From contig NC_005071.1 of assembly GCF_000011485.1 (NCBI RefSeq), positions 809,347-873,346 of the forward strand: a stretch of DNA of 64,000 bases. Direction: 5' to 3'. Positions 44,554-53,966 of the stretch are shown here, piece after piece. The DNA comes from Prochlorococcus marinus str. MIT 9313. Lineage in GTDB: Bacteria; Cyanobacteriota; Cyanobacteriia; PCC-6307; Cyanobiaceae. The notes beneath the pieces were generated by a model. That model was not told the origin of the DNA. It saw only the letters and a list, made by a program, of their open reading frames with translations, and did not search any database. Position 1 is the stretch's first letter, and every line of letters begins with the position of its first letter. Made by a program: the position numbers and the translations under genes.

Positions 44554-45732
44554 ATGCCACTCCCGCCTCATCTTTCCGACCGAGTCGTTGCCCTTCAGCC
44601 CTCACTCACACTGGCAATCAGTGCTCGAGCAAAGGCCCTTCAGCAAGAAGGCCGCGACATCTGCAGCCTGAGTGCTGGTGAGCCAGATTTCAATACCCCT
44701 GAATTCATCATTGATGCCACGGTGAAGGCACTCCGTGATGGCATCACCCGTTATGGCCCTGCCGCCGGAGATCCCGAACTCCGTGAGGCAATAGCAACCA
44801 AGCTCAGCAAAGAAAACACTGTGCCAACCAATGCAGAGCAAGTGTTGGTGACAAATGGAGGCAAGCAAGCAATCTTTAACTTGTTTCAGGTGATCCTCAA
44901 TCCGGGCGATGAGGTTTTAATCCCTGCTCCTTATTGGCTGAGTTATCCAGAAATGGCCCGCTTAGCTGGTGCAAAGGTGACAACACTTCCCTCCACTCCA
45001 GAAAACGGTTTCTGCCTAGATCTCAACAACCTAGAAGCCTCCATCGGCCCTAAAACCCGTCTTTTATTACTTAATTCCCCTGGCAACCCAACCGGCCGTG
45101 TGATGGCACGCAAGGAGCTGGAAACATTGGCTGATCTGCTGAGAGATCATCCCCAGATCCTGGTCATGAGTGATGAGATCTACGAGTTCATTCTTGAAGA
45201 AGGGCAACAGCATTACAGCTTCTCGGCCATAGCACCAGATCTTTCAAACAGAACCTTCATCGTTAACGGCTTTGCCAAGGGCTGGGCAATGACCGGTTGG
45301 CGTTTGGGTTATCTAGCCGGCCCCGCTGATGCTGTAAAAGCTGCTACTGCCCTCCAAAGCCAGAGCACTAGCAATGTCTGCAGTTTCGCTCAGCGTGGAG
45401 CCTTGGCCGCGCTGCAAGGCTCAAGGGAGTGTGTGAAAAAGATGGTCAAGAGCTACAACACCCGCCGCGAACTCCTCACCTCTGGCTTGCTTAGCCTTGA
45501 GGGAATGAGCCTGGTTCCTCCAAAAGGTGCCTTTTACGCCTTCCCAAAACTGCCACCTGAAAGCCTCGACTCAGTAAGTTTCTGTGAGCAAGCTCTTGAA
45601 AACCATGGGCTTGCGATGGTTCCAGGTGCAGCATTTGGAGACGACAGTTGCGTACGCCTCACCTGTGCGGTTTCACCAGAAACGATTTGCGATGGACTAG
45701 AACGTCTCCGCAAAGCTCTCAAACAGAGCTGA
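44554..45732 (+). CDS. aspC: PLP-dependent aspartate aminotransferase (AAT-I family)
   Basis: This PLP enzyme begins MPLPPHLSDRVVALQPSLTL and carries SAGEPDFNTPEFI, the phosphate-binding TNGGKQAIFN, LNSPGNPTGRVM, and the Schiff-base lysine in VNGFAKGWAMTGWRLGYL. It interconverts aspartate and oxaloacetate or a related pair. The frame begins upstream at an ATG 44515 but the N-terminus typical of the family supports 44554 (392 aa). The gap to UDG has a weak basic ORF. Confidence 0.92.
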   Translation: MPLPPHLSDRVVALQPSLTLAISARAKALQQEGRDICSLSAGEPDFNTPEFIIDATVKALRDGITRYGPAAGDPELREAIATKLSKENTVPTNAEQVLVTNGGKQAIFNLFQVILNPGDEVLIPAPYWLSYPEMARLAGAKVTTLPSTPENGFCLDLNNLEASIGPKTRLLLLNSPGNPTGRVMARKELETLADLLRDHPQILVMSDEIYEFILEEGQQHYSFSAIAPDLSNRTFIVNGFAKGWAMTGWRLGYLAGPADAVKAATALQSQSTSNVCSFAQRGALAALQGSRECVKKMVKSYNTRRELLTSGLLSLEGMSLVPPKGAFYAFPKLPPESLDSVSFCEQALENHGLAMVPGAAFGDDSCVRLTCAVSPETICDGLERLRKALKQS

Positions 45733-45755
45733 ACAACAAACGCAACAAAGACAAC

Positions 45756-46655
45756 ATGCCTTCAAGACCAGGCGGGGCGTTGGTCCGCACTGCATTGATC
45801 TGCTTGATTGGGTTGCTGAGCTGCACCAATCAAACTGAGAAGACACTTCGTATTGGGGCAATTCCCGATCAGAATCCTGAGCGTTTGAACCGTTTATACG
45901 GCCTACTCTCGTCTGAACTGAGCAAAGAATTAAATGTTCCCGTTCGCTACAAAGCAGTCACGAACTATCCAGCCGCAGTCAGTGCATTCCGCACCGACAG
46001 CCTTGATCTTGTTTGGTTTGGAGGCCTAACAGGTGTACAAGCTAGGTTGCAAAAGCCAGGAGCAGAAGTTATCGCGCAAAGAGATATTGATGCCAAATTC
46101 ACAAGTGTATTCATAGCCAATACAAAGAGCGGAATTAAGCCATTAAAAAGCCAATCTGGGCTTCAGCAACTTAATGGGAAGCGGTTCACTTTTGGCTCCG
46201 AAAGTTCAACCTCTGGAAGATTAATGCCTCAGCACTTCCTTCAGCAAGCAGGTGTGCAAATGAATGATTTTTCTGGAGGCAAACCAGGTTTCAGTGGTAG
46301 TCATGATGCAACAATTGCTTTGGTGCAAAGTGGTTCTTTTGATGCTGGCGCCCTGAACGAAAGTGTATGGGAGTCGGCTCAGAAAAATGGCCGCATCGAT
46401 CCAGCCAAAGTGAAAGTGATTTGGAGAACGCCCCCATATGCAGACTATCACTGGCTAGCACAACCCAATCTCGATAAAAAGTTTGGCGATGGTTTCACTG
46501 AAAAACTAAAGTCTACTCTAACTGGGTTAAAGAAAAGTTCAAAATCACAAGAAAAAATACTTGAACTTTTAGGGGCAAGTAGCTTTGTAGATGCAGACCA
46601 AAATCAATACATAACAATCGAGAAAATAGGCAGGCAACTAGGAAAGATTCAGTGA
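45756..46655 (+). CDS. phnD: ABC transporter substrate-binding lipoprotein, phosphite/phosphonate type (PhnD/PtxB-like)
   Basis: From the ATG at 45756 this is a 299-residue lipoprotein with a lipobox (LIGLLSC), followed by the PhnD-like fold: LRIGAIPDQNPERL, LVWFGGLTGVQARL, FTFGSESSTSGRLMP and GALNESVW. In marine picocyanobacteria, such proteins bind phosphite or methylphosphonate with high affinity. Which ligand this one prefers cannot be told from sequence. It heads a three-gene importer operon with overlapping starts. Confidence 0.88.
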   Translation: MPSRPGGALVRTALICLIGLLSCTNQTEKTLRIGAIPDQNPERLNRLYGLLSSELSKELNVPVRYKAVTNYPAAVSAFRTDSLDLVWFGGLTGVQARLQKPGAEVIAQRDIDAKFTSVFIANTKSGIKPLKSQSGLQQLNGKRFTFGSESSTSGRLMPQHFLQQAGVQMNDFSGGKPGFSGSHDATIALVQSGSFDAGALNESVWESAQKNGRIDPAKVKVIWRTPPYADYHWLAQPNLDKKFGDGFTEKLKSTLTGLKKSSKSQEKILELLGASSFVDADQNQYITIEKIGRQLGKIQ

Positions 46656-47395
46656 GAAGATTACTCGAAATAAGGGGCGTATTTGTACACAGTAGTAGAG
46701 GGAATCGGCTTAATGATATCAACCTTAGCATTTCTTCTGGAGAGCGTGTTGCACTTGTAGGCAGCAACGGATCAGGAAAAAGTAGCTTATTAGCGGTTGC
46801 CAACGGAACTCTTATTCCTGATTCGGGGAAGGTGATTTGGCAAGATTATTCAACCTCAAACTTAGAGCAACGTCAACGAAAAAAAATAGGAACCCTGTGG
46901 CAAGATCTTCGCCTTGTAGAAGAGCTCAACGTTGCACAAAACATCAACTGTGGTGCGTTAGCTAACAGAAATTTACTATGGGCTCTAGCTAATTTACTCA
47001 AGCCAATCGAATTAAATGCCTGCAGTGAATGTCTTAAAAAAGTAGGTCTTTCATCGAGCATCCTTTCTGCAATGGTAAGCGAACTCTCGGGGGGACAGCG
47101 ACAGCGAGTGGCAATAGCACGCCTCTTACGTCAAAAACCAGAGCTCATTCTCGCTGATGAACCTTTATTCAGTCTCGATCCAATCCTTGCAGAGGAAATC
47201 CTCCATCTTTTCTTGGACAACACGATGACTAGTGATATGGGCGAAGAAAGAACCCTTTTGATGAGCCTGCATCAACCATCATTTTTTCGGCACTTTGACA
47301 GGGTAATCGCACTTAAGTCTGGGAGAGTTGTCTTTGATCAACCTGCTGAATGTCTTGATGAAGAAGCTTTAGCCTTGATCTACGGATCTGCATGA
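46652..47395 (+). CDS. phnC: ABC transporter ATPase, phosphite/phosphonate type (PhnC/PtxA-like)
   Basis: This 247-residue ATPase has Walker A GSNGSGKSS (V-G-S-N), signature LSGGQRQRVAIARLL and Walker B LILADEPLFSLDP. It energises the PhnD/PhnE-like importer. It starts at GTG within the substrate-binding protein's stop, so translation is coupled. The switch His is present in MSLHQPSFF. Confidence 0.93.
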   Translation: MRRLLEIRGVFVHSSRGNRLNDINLSISSGERVALVGSNGSGKSSLLAVANGTLIPDSGKVIWQDYSTSNLEQRQRKKIGTLWQDLRLVEELNVAQNINCGALANRNLLWALANLLKPIELNACSECLKKVGLSSSILSAMVSELSGGQRQRVAIARLLRQKPELILADEPLFSLDPILAEEILHLFLDNTMTSDMGEERTLLMSLHQPSFFRHFDRVIALKSGRVVFDQPAECLDEEALALIYGSA

Positions 47396-48957
47396 GTCGC
47401 CTCAGTCCAACTCCTCCAATCCTGAGCCTTTTGCCAGCACTGGCTTTATTGCCTGTACTTATTTCTATACTCATAAGTTTCCACAATGGTGGAGTCACTC
47501 TCCTATGGGAGTTTATTTGCGCTGCCGTTCATCCATCTATTCAAGCAGAGGTCGTTCAAAGTGCATTTAGAGGAATACAGATCACTTTGGCCACAGCTCT
47601 TCTTAGCTGGTCAATAAGTTCAATAGTTGGAATTTGTCTTGGCATAGCCAGCGCCAGGGTGGTATGGGAGACCTTTTTAGGGACAAACTGGCCAGCGATT
47701 GTGATTCGCAGACTTTTGGCAATCCCGCGCGCAATTCATGAACTCCTCTGGGGTTTGTTGTTACTTCAAATGGTTGGACTTAGCCCTTGGGTAGCAATTG
47801 TTGCAATCGTCATTCCTTACTCCTCACTTGTTGCTCGAGTCGTAAGTGATCAACTTGACACCCAGGATCGTCGAGCCCTAAGGGGCTTAAAACAGGCTGG
47901 GGCGGGCTCCTCTTCCGCCTTAATTACAGCTCTTGGCCCTGCGATGGGGCCTGTCTTATTGAGTTATGTCGGATATCGACTTGAATGTGCATTAAGAGGT
48001 GCAACCGTGTTGGGGGTTTTTGGATTGGGTGGTATTGGCACTGACCTTCAACTGGCACTTCAATCTCTTCAATTCCATGACGTATGGACAGCTTTATGGT
48101 TACTAGCAGCAGTAATGGTTAGTCTTGAGCAGATATTAAGTTTGACACGTAGATATTTCAAATTATCGAAGAATGGGATTTGGCAAGTTGCCAGTATATT
48201 GATTGTCTTATTGATTCTATGCGCACTAAGTATTCCCTGGCTAAATGCAGTTGATCTTGATCTAGGAGAACCTCTTCACTGGAGCCCCCTTCCATTACCA
48301 ACTGTTGATGAGCTAATAATTGCTATTCACACTCTCCCATGGATCCAATTAATCAGCAGCACGATGTTGCTAACAGGGTTAGCAGCAGGAATCGCTATCG
48401 GAACACCGCCACTAGCAATGATGCTTTGGCCAAGCCGACTGGGAATAGCAATACAAAGAATCATCTGGGGTCTGCTAAGACTGATGCCAACCCCTCTTAC
48501 TGCTCTATTTTTGCTGCTCTTCAGCAAACCGAGTGTGGCTGTTGCTGCTCTTGCACTTGGAGCCCACAACATTGGAGTGATGGGTCGCCTCTTAAAAGAA
48601 GGGCTTGACCAACAAAGCGACAACAACTTGAAAGCCTTAAGCGCGACTGGCGCTGGAGAACGATCGGCTTGGCTCTATGGATGCTTTAGCGGCCAAAGCC
48701 GTAGCTATTTAGCCTATGCCGCTTACAGAACGGACGTGATTTTGCGTGAAACCGTGGTAGTTGGCATGGTTGGAGGCACTGGACTGGGTTGGCAGTTAAT
48801 CGAATCTCTTGGTTCGTTCAACTGGGCACAGGTCAGTGTCCTAATCGCGGTGTTCACAGCTCTGACCTTGATCGGAGAATCGATCACTGATCGCTTGCGA
48901 TATCACTGGACTGGTTCAACTAAAAAGCTACCTATGGTTGTAGACCTACAAAGCTGA
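47392..48957 (+). CDS. phnE: ABC transporter permease, fused double module (PhnE-like)
   Basis: This 521-residue permease comprises two similar halves, each with about five or six membrane helices. The first half contains GATVLGVFGLGGIGTDLQ, the second ETVVVGMVGGTGLGWQL, which are the paired cytoplasmic-loop regions of binding-protein-dependent permeases. Phosphonate systems often use a homodimer of one-module PhnE or two proteins, so a fused pair is notable. ATGA overlaps the ATPase stop. It is presumed to import phosphite or phosphonate. Confidence 0.88.
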   Translation: MSRLSPTPPILSLLPALALLPVLISILISFHNGGVTLLWEFICAAVHPSIQAEVVQSAFRGIQITLATALLSWSISSIVGICLGIASARVVWETFLGTNWPAIVIRRLLAIPRAIHELLWGLLLLQMVGLSPWVAIVAIVIPYSSLVARVVSDQLDTQDRRALRGLKQAGAGSSSALITALGPAMGPVLLSYVGYRLECALRGATVLGVFGLGGIGTDLQLALQSLQFHDVWTALWLLAAVMVSLEQILSLTRRYFKLSKNGIWQVASILIVLLILCALSIPWLNAVDLDLGEPLHWSPLPLPTVDELIIAIHTLPWIQLISSTMLLTGLAAGIAIGTPPLAMMLWPSRLGIAIQRIIWGLLRLMPTPLTALFLLLFSKPSVAVAALALGAHNIGVMGRLLKEGLDQQSDNNLKALSATGAGERSAWLYGCFSGQSRSYLAYAAYRTDVILRETVVVGMVGGTGLGWQLIESLGSFNWAQVSVLIAVFTALTLIGESITDRLRYHWTGSTKKLPMVVDLQS

Positions 48958-48979
48958 TCAGGTTCCACTTCTCGATGTG

Positions 48980-49657
48980 ATGGCCAATACATACAAGAGA
49001 CTCGTTGTCATAGGTGACAGTGGTGTTTATGGATGGGGAGATCGAGAGGGTGGCGGATGGTGTGAACGTCTGCGATGCCAATGGATGAGCCTCCCTGATG
49101 CCCCAGTGGTCTACCAGCTTGGAATTCGTGGTGATGGACTGGAAAGTGTTGCCAAACGCTGGCAAAAGGAATGGCAAAGTCGAGGCGAACTCCGTCGTCA
49201 GGTTCCTGATGCAGTTCTTGTGGCGGTGGGCCTCAATGACACAGCACGTATTGGACGCCCCGATGGCCGGCCCCAACTCACGGCAGAGGCCTTTCGCTTT
49301 GGCCTGCAGCAAATGCTGACAGAGATGAAACACCTCACCAAGGTGATGGTGATGGGCCTCACTCCTGTCGATGAAGCTGTAATGCCATTTGCGCAATGCC
49401 TCTGGTATTCAAACCAATCGGGGTCGGTTTATGAAGCCCAGCTTGAGGAAGCCTGTCTTGAGGTTGATGTGCCATTTCTGCCGTTGCACAACGCCATGCT
49501 CAATGAACCTGCCTGGCTCAGCTGGATCGAACCCGATGGTATCCATCTCAACTCAGAGGGACATGACTGGATCCACCAACGGGTGATGGCATGGACATCG
49601 ATGCTGGAGTGGGCAGAGCTCGAACCACTAACAAACTTCACTCCTACGGTTGGCTGA
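48980..49657 (+). CDS. SGNH/GDSL hydrolase family protein
   Basis: This 225-residue protein has the catalytic GDS block VVIGDSGVYGWGD, block II/III segments (GIRGDGLESV; VAVGLNDTARIG with the G-x-N motif) and the C-terminal D-x2-H block (EPDGIHLNSEGH). It is predicted to be an esterase or acyl-hydrolase. The substrate is unknown. No signal peptide is visible, so it is cytoplasmic. An upstream GTG at 48977 is an alternative start. It comes just after the phosphite importer, but the link is not clear. Confidence 0.87.
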   Translation: MANTYKRLVVIGDSGVYGWGDREGGGWCERLRCQWMSLPDAPVVYQLGIRGDGLESVAKRWQKEWQSRGELRRQVPDAVLVAVGLNDTARIGRPDGRPQLTAEAFRFGLQQMLTEMKHLTKVMVMGLTPVDEAVMPFAQCLWYSNQSGSVYEAQLEEACLEVDVPFLPLHNAMLNEPAWLSWIEPDGIHLNSEGHDWIHQRVMAWTSMLEWAELEPLTNFTPTVG

Positions 49658-49730
49658 AATCACCCCTAAGGAATCCGATGTTCATCCTTTAGTTGGTTTA
49701 CCAGTGCTGCAGAAAAGAAGAAAGTTAAGG

Positions 49731-50540
49731 ATGTCAATAGAAAGTCAAGTCATGGCGCAAACTTCTTGCAAAACCTTGAGAAGAAAGAGAGCAGAGTGCT
49801 CTGGGAATCAGCGTTCATTTTCATTGCCCAAATCGATACAAAAACGCAATGAGGCTGTAGTTGAACACCTTGGATTGGCGCACCTTGCAGCAACTCGCCA
49901 AGCCACCCGTGGCGGTGAAGAACTGGATGATCTCATTCAAGAAGCAAGGCTGGGGTTAATCATGGCGATGGAGAATTTCGATGCCAATCTTGGATTTAAA
50001 GCAAGTAGCTATGCAATGGCCCGTGCCAACGGCCAGATCCTCCATTTCCGCAGAGACAGAAGCCAGATTGTGAGAGTGCCCTGGCGACTGAGAGACCTAT
50101 ATACCCGCGGCATGAGACTCAAGCAGAAGCAGCAGAATGATGGCTTAAAACCTTTCACCGAAGAGCAACTGGCTGCACAATTAAATGTAAGTTCAGACCG
50201 CTGGCATCAAGCTGCGGAAGCCATATGGCAGACACACCTTGTATCTCTGGATGCCAAAGAGAGTTCAACAGGTGGCAATCATGTTGAGAAGAGAGTCCCA
50301 TTATTGGAACGGCTCAAGTCACCAAAGCAGAAAGAACCGGATCTGCAATACCAATGGCTAAAAAAGGCTATTCAGCGTCTAACATCCCACCAGCAACACT
50401 TGCTTTACGCCCATTACATCGATGACATCAGCTTGAGACAGTTAGCAAAGCGCGAAAAGATGAAGGAGAACAAGCTGCGAAGAGTTTTGCAAGGTTTAAT
50501 TAAACAACTTCAACTTTGGTCCACAAAGAAATCTGATTAG
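49731..50540 (+). CDS. sigma-70 family RNA polymerase sigma factor
   Basis: The frame is open from a TTG at 49650, overlapping the SGNH gene. ATGs occur at 49731 and 49752. The protein from 49731 has sigma region 2 (LGLAHLAATRQATRGGEELD, then DLIQEARLGLIMAMENFDAN; SYAMARANGQILHFRRDRSQ), a region 3-like helix and region 4 (LLYAHYIDDISLRQLAKREK). There is no region 1.1, so it is an alternative (type 3-like) factor of the kind found in picocyanobacteria. Its regulon is unknown. It is convergent with the DUF92 gene. Confidence 0.86.
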   Translation: MSIESQVMAQTSCKTLRRKRAECSGNQRSFSLPKSIQKRNEAVVEHLGLAHLAATRQATRGGEELDDLIQEARLGLIMAMENFDANLGFKASSYAMARANGQILHFRRDRSQIVRVPWRLRDLYTRGMRLKQKQQNDGLKPFTEEQLAAQLNVSSDRWHQAAEAIWQTHLVSLDAKESSTGGNHVEKRVPLLERLKSPKQKEPDLQYQWLKKAIQRLTSHQQHLLYAHYIDDISLRQLAKREKMKENKLRRVLQGLIKQLQLWSTKKSD

Positions 50541-50544
50541 CTGG

Positions 50545-51312
50545 TTAAGCAGCCAAACCAAGCCAAGCGGCGATTGCGATGGCAAAAACAGCAGCAAAGC
50601 TTGTCTGTAAACCATTAACAAGTTCATTACTCAGCCAACTAATTTTGTTCTGAGCAATTGCGCCTAAAAGGCTCTCCATAAGAGTGGCCAATAAGCCAAT
50701 CAAAGCAACCAAGATCGCCTGGAAACCAAAAGGCAACAGAGAGAGGGAGACCATCACGAAGGTCATCAAAAGACTGCCAAGGGCACTTGCGAGAGTGCCC
50801 TCGAGACTGATGGCTCCATCCGTACCAGCAGGTACAGAACGCAGCGTGGTGATGAGCACAGTGGTTCGGCCCCAACGTTTGCCTATCTCACTGCCGAAGG
50901 TGTCAGCAAGTTTCGCAGCAAAACTTGCTGCGAAACCGATCATCAGCAAAGACTGGGAACCAAGGCCCAGTTTGATCAGGATTGCCACTACAGCACCAGT
51001 GGCTGCAGATCCCCAGACATTTTCAGGCCCACGCCTGCCACCACGTCCCTCAGCAAGGCCAGCGAGTTTCTTCTGGGCCATGCCAAGACGGGTGACCATC
51101 GATCCCAGTACGAGATAAATCACTACCGCAAGCCACCCACGCCAGCCCAGACACCCCCAGAGGATGGTGCCTAGTGCCCCGGCATGAATCCATCCGGCGG
51201 AAGTGAGTAATGGCAGCCTCTGGGCCAGCGCAATCAATAGAGCATTGAGAGCAAAAGCCCAGAGCCATTGAACCAGAGTCGGATTAGAAAAAAGCATCAA
51301 CATTGATAGCAC
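50545..51312 (-). CDS. DUF92/VTE6-like phytyl-phosphate kinase family membrane protein
   Basis: This 255-residue polytopic membrane protein has about six helices and the family segments KLADTFGSEIGKRWGR, TLRSVPAGTDGAISLEGTL and WLSNELVNGLQTSFAA. DUF92 includes plant VTE6, which phosphorylates phytyl phosphate for tocopherol and phylloquinone recycling. That role is assigned by family. The ends of the sigma factor and this gene are 4 bp apart (convergent). Confidence 0.85.
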   Translation of the reverse strand: MLSMLMLFSNPTLVQWLWAFALNALLIALAQRLPLLTSAGWIHAGALGTILWGCLGWRGWLAVVIYLVLGSMVTRLGMAQKKLAGLAEGRGGRRGPENVWGSAATGAVVAILIKLGLGSQSLLMIGFAASFAAKLADTFGSEIGKRWGRTTVLITTLRSVPAGTDGAISLEGTLASALGSLLMTFVMVSLSLLPFGFQAILVALIGLLATLMESLLGAIAQNKISWLSNELVNGLQTSFAAVFAIAIAAWLGLAA

Positions 51313-51346
51313 TGCCTTTGGCCAGATTGGACAAGAGACAGCAAGC

Positions 51347-51565
51347 GTGGGCTATTGCTTGACGCTGTCTGGCAGACCAGAGCATGAAGCAGAAAAAACA
51401 GCCTACGGTTTTGATCTTCTCAATCTCAGCATTGAGAAAATTATCACCTCAAAAGACTGTGCAGAAAATCACTGGAGAAGTCCAAGCCCTCGAGCCAAAG
51501 GAAGCCGCTATGAAATGAAGGTTTGCTTGAAAAAGACGCCGATAAGCGCTGACATTCGTGAGTAA
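51347..51565 (+). CDS. uncertain 72-residue ORF between rsmE and the DUF92 gene
   Basis: The frame begins at GTG 51347 and has an acidic/polar composition (EHEAEKTAYGFDLLNL; MKVCLKKTPISADIRE) with no Shine-Dalgarno. It lies antisense to neither neighbour. It might be real, but there is no family match by eye. Confidence 0.3.
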   Translation: MGYCLTLSGRPEHEAEKTAYGFDLLNLSIEKIITSKDCAENHWRSPSPRAKGSRYEMKVCLKKTPISADIRE

Positions 51566-51604
51566 AAATGCAGCCGCTTAGATCAAAAACAAGCCTGCAG
51601 GAAT

Positions 51605-52381
51605 TCAATCAGATCTTGACTGATCTCTTGACAAGCTGATCCGTCGACTTGAAACCATTGTTTGAGCTGCTGCCACAGCAGCTGTGCAAGTGCGCAGGAT
51701 TGAATCTCCCAACGCCACAGGCACCCAACCGGCGGCCTCAGCGGCACACTCTTCAAGTGGGCTCCAACCACCCTCAGGACCAATCGCAACTGTGACTTGG
51801 TTGATTTCTGGGGTCAGTCCTTCCATCAAAAGTTGTAGATCAATCAGTCCCTGCCGACGAGTGGTGGCCAAAGCAAAAACTGCATGATCTGGTGGACTTT
51901 TCCACAAGGCTGAAGCTTCTGCTATCGGCAAAAGTTCTGGCTGCCAAAGCTGCTCAGATTGCTCAACTGCTTCCCTAAGGATCACCCTCCATCGCAATGG
52001 TCGCTCCTCCGCCTGAGGAGTACACCTATCAGAACGTAGAGGCTGAATCAGGTTGACGCCTAGTTCACAACTCATCCTCAAAACCTCCTCAAAGCCACGC
52101 TTTGGGAGAACAACAGCCAAACCGAGTTGTTGACGATGGCGAGGTTGTTGTAGAGAAGGAGACGAAGGTGACGTGTCAAGTTTTAAAAAATCACCTGCTT
52201 GTAGATGGGCCTCCCAGAAATGGCCAACACCATCAACAAGCGCAACCGCTTGCCCATTGCGAAGGCGAAGCACTCTGCGCAGGTAATGGACTTCGTCTTG
52301 CTTGAGAGATAACAAATGGTCAGAAGCAGTGATTGCATCAAACCGCTGCGATTCAACCAAAAGGCGCCTGAGCTCAGCCAA
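51605..52381 (-). CDS. rsmE: 16S rRNA (uracil(1498)-N3)-methyltransferase
   Basis: This 258-residue SPOUT methyltransferase has the PUA-like N-terminal domain (HYLRRVLRLRNGQAVALVDG) and the knot motifs VAIGPEGGWSPLEE and VALGDSILRTCTAAVAA. RsmE methylates U1498 in 16S rRNA. The start codon is TTG at 52381; no ATG is available nearby. It lies 8 bp downstream of the DUF3531 gene on the same strand, so the two are probably co-transcribed. Confidence 0.93.
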   Translation of the reverse strand: MAELRRLLVESQRFDAITASDHLLSLKQDEVHYLRRVLRLRNGQAVALVDGVGHFWEAHLQAGDFLKLDTSPSSPSLQQPRHRQQLGLAVVLPKRGFEEVLRMSCELGVNLIQPLRSDRCTPQAEERPLRWRVILREAVEQSEQLWQPELLPIAEASALWKSPPDHAVFALATTRRQGLIDLQLLMEGLTPEINQVTVAIGPEGGWSPLEECAAEAAGWVPVALGDSILRTCTAAVAAAQTMVSSRRISLSRDQSRSD

Positions 52382-52389
52382 GAGACTGC

Positions 52390-52839
52390 CTAGGCCTCCA
52401 CAGGGAAGATGCTGTCGGGATGGGGCTCAACAGGCCAGTCATCATTGACACCACCAATCAACACTTCATCCAACTGCACCACATCGGAGTCAATTTGTTG
52501 GAGAGCGTTGATCAAGACATCAAGTGCTACAGCATCACTTGTACCAAGATCAACCCAACAACGTGCCCAGCAGCCTTGATATTCCAACTGGCCCATGTTG
52601 TGCATCAGCGCAGGGATCACGGATCTGGCGTCTTCATTGTCGTAAGTGATCCAGCTGAGATCAGCACCTTCCTCATGGACTTGTAGGTTCTCAGCATTAA
52701 ATCCACCCAAACGGCCAATCACGTACCAACTATCAAAGATGCCATCGACGTAATTTTGCTCACCCTGGCTTGGTACATCGGCAAAGTGAAGCCATAGCCA
52801 ACAGTTGAATGGATCAACCTCGCGGAAACGAACGTCCAT
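52390..52839 (-). CDS. DUF3531 family protein
   Basis: This 149-residue acidic soluble protein begins MDVRFREVDPFNCWLWLHF, with blocks FADVPSQGEQNYVDGIFDSW and YQGCWARCWVDLGTSDA. It fits DUF3531, a cyanobacteria/plastid family of unknown function. It has no membrane segment. GAGC lies just before the ATG. It overlaps no other gene. Confidence 0.82.
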   Translation of the reverse strand: MDVRFREVDPFNCWLWLHFADVPSQGEQNYVDGIFDSWYVIGRLGGFNAENLQVHEEGADLSWITYDNEDARSVIPALMHNMGQLEYQGCWARCWVDLGTSDAVALDVLINALQQIDSDVVQLDEVLIGGVNDDWPVEPHPDSIFPVEA

Positions 52840-52956
52840 GAAAGCTCGACGATGGCTGCATCATCGCGGCATTCGACAGATCCGTCTGCATAAGCAAGCA
52901 TTCATCAATCAAATTGGAGGATCATTAGCTGCTGTGAGCAGAGAAGTGAGGTGCTC

Positions 52957-53589
52957 ATGCTGGAGCTGAAAGACATTCAATACCGTCCCTCAACATCTGA
53001 AGAACCTGTGTTGCAGGGAGTTGATCTCCTTGCTCATGCGAGCCAACCCGTTGTAATAGCTGGCGCTAGTGGAAGTGGCAAAACCAGTCTGCTAGAGGTG
53101 ATCAGTGGACTTGCAAGTGCTCAACAAGGCGCCATTTACTGGGAACACAAACCCTTAAATCAGCGTCAACGACGCTGGATGTGTGGGGTCGTCTTTCAAT
53201 TCCCAGAGCGGCACTTTCTTGGTTTAACTGTTGCCCAGGAGCTGCGCTTAGGGCATCGGCGACTCACCAGTGTGGAACAAACACAAGCGCTACAAAAGGT
53301 GGGACTGGCTCAAATCGACATGAAGCAAGCACCGGAACGTCTCAGTGGAGGTCAACAACGACGGCTTGCCCTTGCTGTTCAGTTGCTGCGCAAGCCAACC
53401 ATTTTGCTGCTTGATGAACCCACCGCCGGGCTTGATTGGTCAGTACGTGATGAGGTATTAGAACTGCTTTCCAAGCTTGCACGAGAACAGTTGTTAATCG
53501 TGGCCACTCATGAGCCAGAACTCTTTGTGGGCTTGTCAAGTGCAGCGTATCGGCTCGATTCAGGTCGGCTTCATAAGCTGCCTCAATAA
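52957..53589 (+). CDS. ABC transporter ATP-binding protein, ECF/CbiO-like
   Basis: This 210-residue ATPase has Walker A GASGSGKTS, signature LSGGQQRRLALAVQLL and Walker B TILLLDEPTAGLD. FQFPERHFLG after the Q-loop is typical of ECF-type A components (CbiO/EcfA), which pair with small membrane partners for vitamin or metal uptake. No partner is adjacent here, so an orphan. The ATG at 52957 is preferred over a GTG at 52951. Confidence 0.87.
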   Translation: MLELKDIQYRPSTSEEPVLQGVDLLAHASQPVVIAGASGSGKTSLLEVISGLASAQQGAIYWEHKPLNQRQRRWMCGVVFQFPERHFLGLTVAQELRLGHRRLTSVEQTQALQKVGLAQIDMKQAPERLSGGQQRRLALAVQLLRKPTILLLDEPTAGLDWSVRDEVLELLSKLAREQLLIVATHEPELFVGLSSAAYRLDSGRLHKLPQ

Positions 53590-53737
53590 CTCTCAATCAA
53601 CTTAGATAACTAGCTGCCTTCGCAATCGAAAGTCACAGAAAAGCAATTCACAATGGCCAACCATTGATAAGTAACGCTTCAAAAGTGAATGGGGTCAGCG
53701 ATCTATAAATATGTCTTGATCTTTAAATCAATAGGTA

Positions 53738-53899
53738 GTTGTTGAAGTTAAAAAAATTACTTCCAAGACGGCTTGAGGGCCGACAAGTATTGCAACACTA
53801 AGTCTTTTTGCTGAAGAACTCAAAAGCATTCTTCAGGAAGCTCGCAATATAGAATCAAACAACAATTCAAAAGGAATATTTAATTGCTGGCAAAAGTAA
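53738..53899 (+). other. short protein-like frame interrupted by one stop in the gap before the CPP1-like gene
   Basis: The 377-bp gap 53590-53966 has no standard ORF. One plus-strand frame reads VEVKKITSKTA, a TGA at 53774-53776, then GPTSIATLSLFAEELKSILQ followed by EARNIESNNNS to TAA at 53897-53899. The amphipathic second part looks real, so a decayed small gene is possible. There is no start codon. Confidence 0.3.
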
Positions 53900-53966
53900 A
53901 TCAAGAGCTTTTTATCAGTTAATTATATCGAGAAAGCAAGCCATTGTTCGCATGGGTCTTATCTAC

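Noticed and set aside
44274..44681. 135-residue Lys/Arg-rich frame across the UDG-aspC gap
   Set aside because: It overlaps the real aspC start for half its length, has no recognisable motif and no ribosome binding site.
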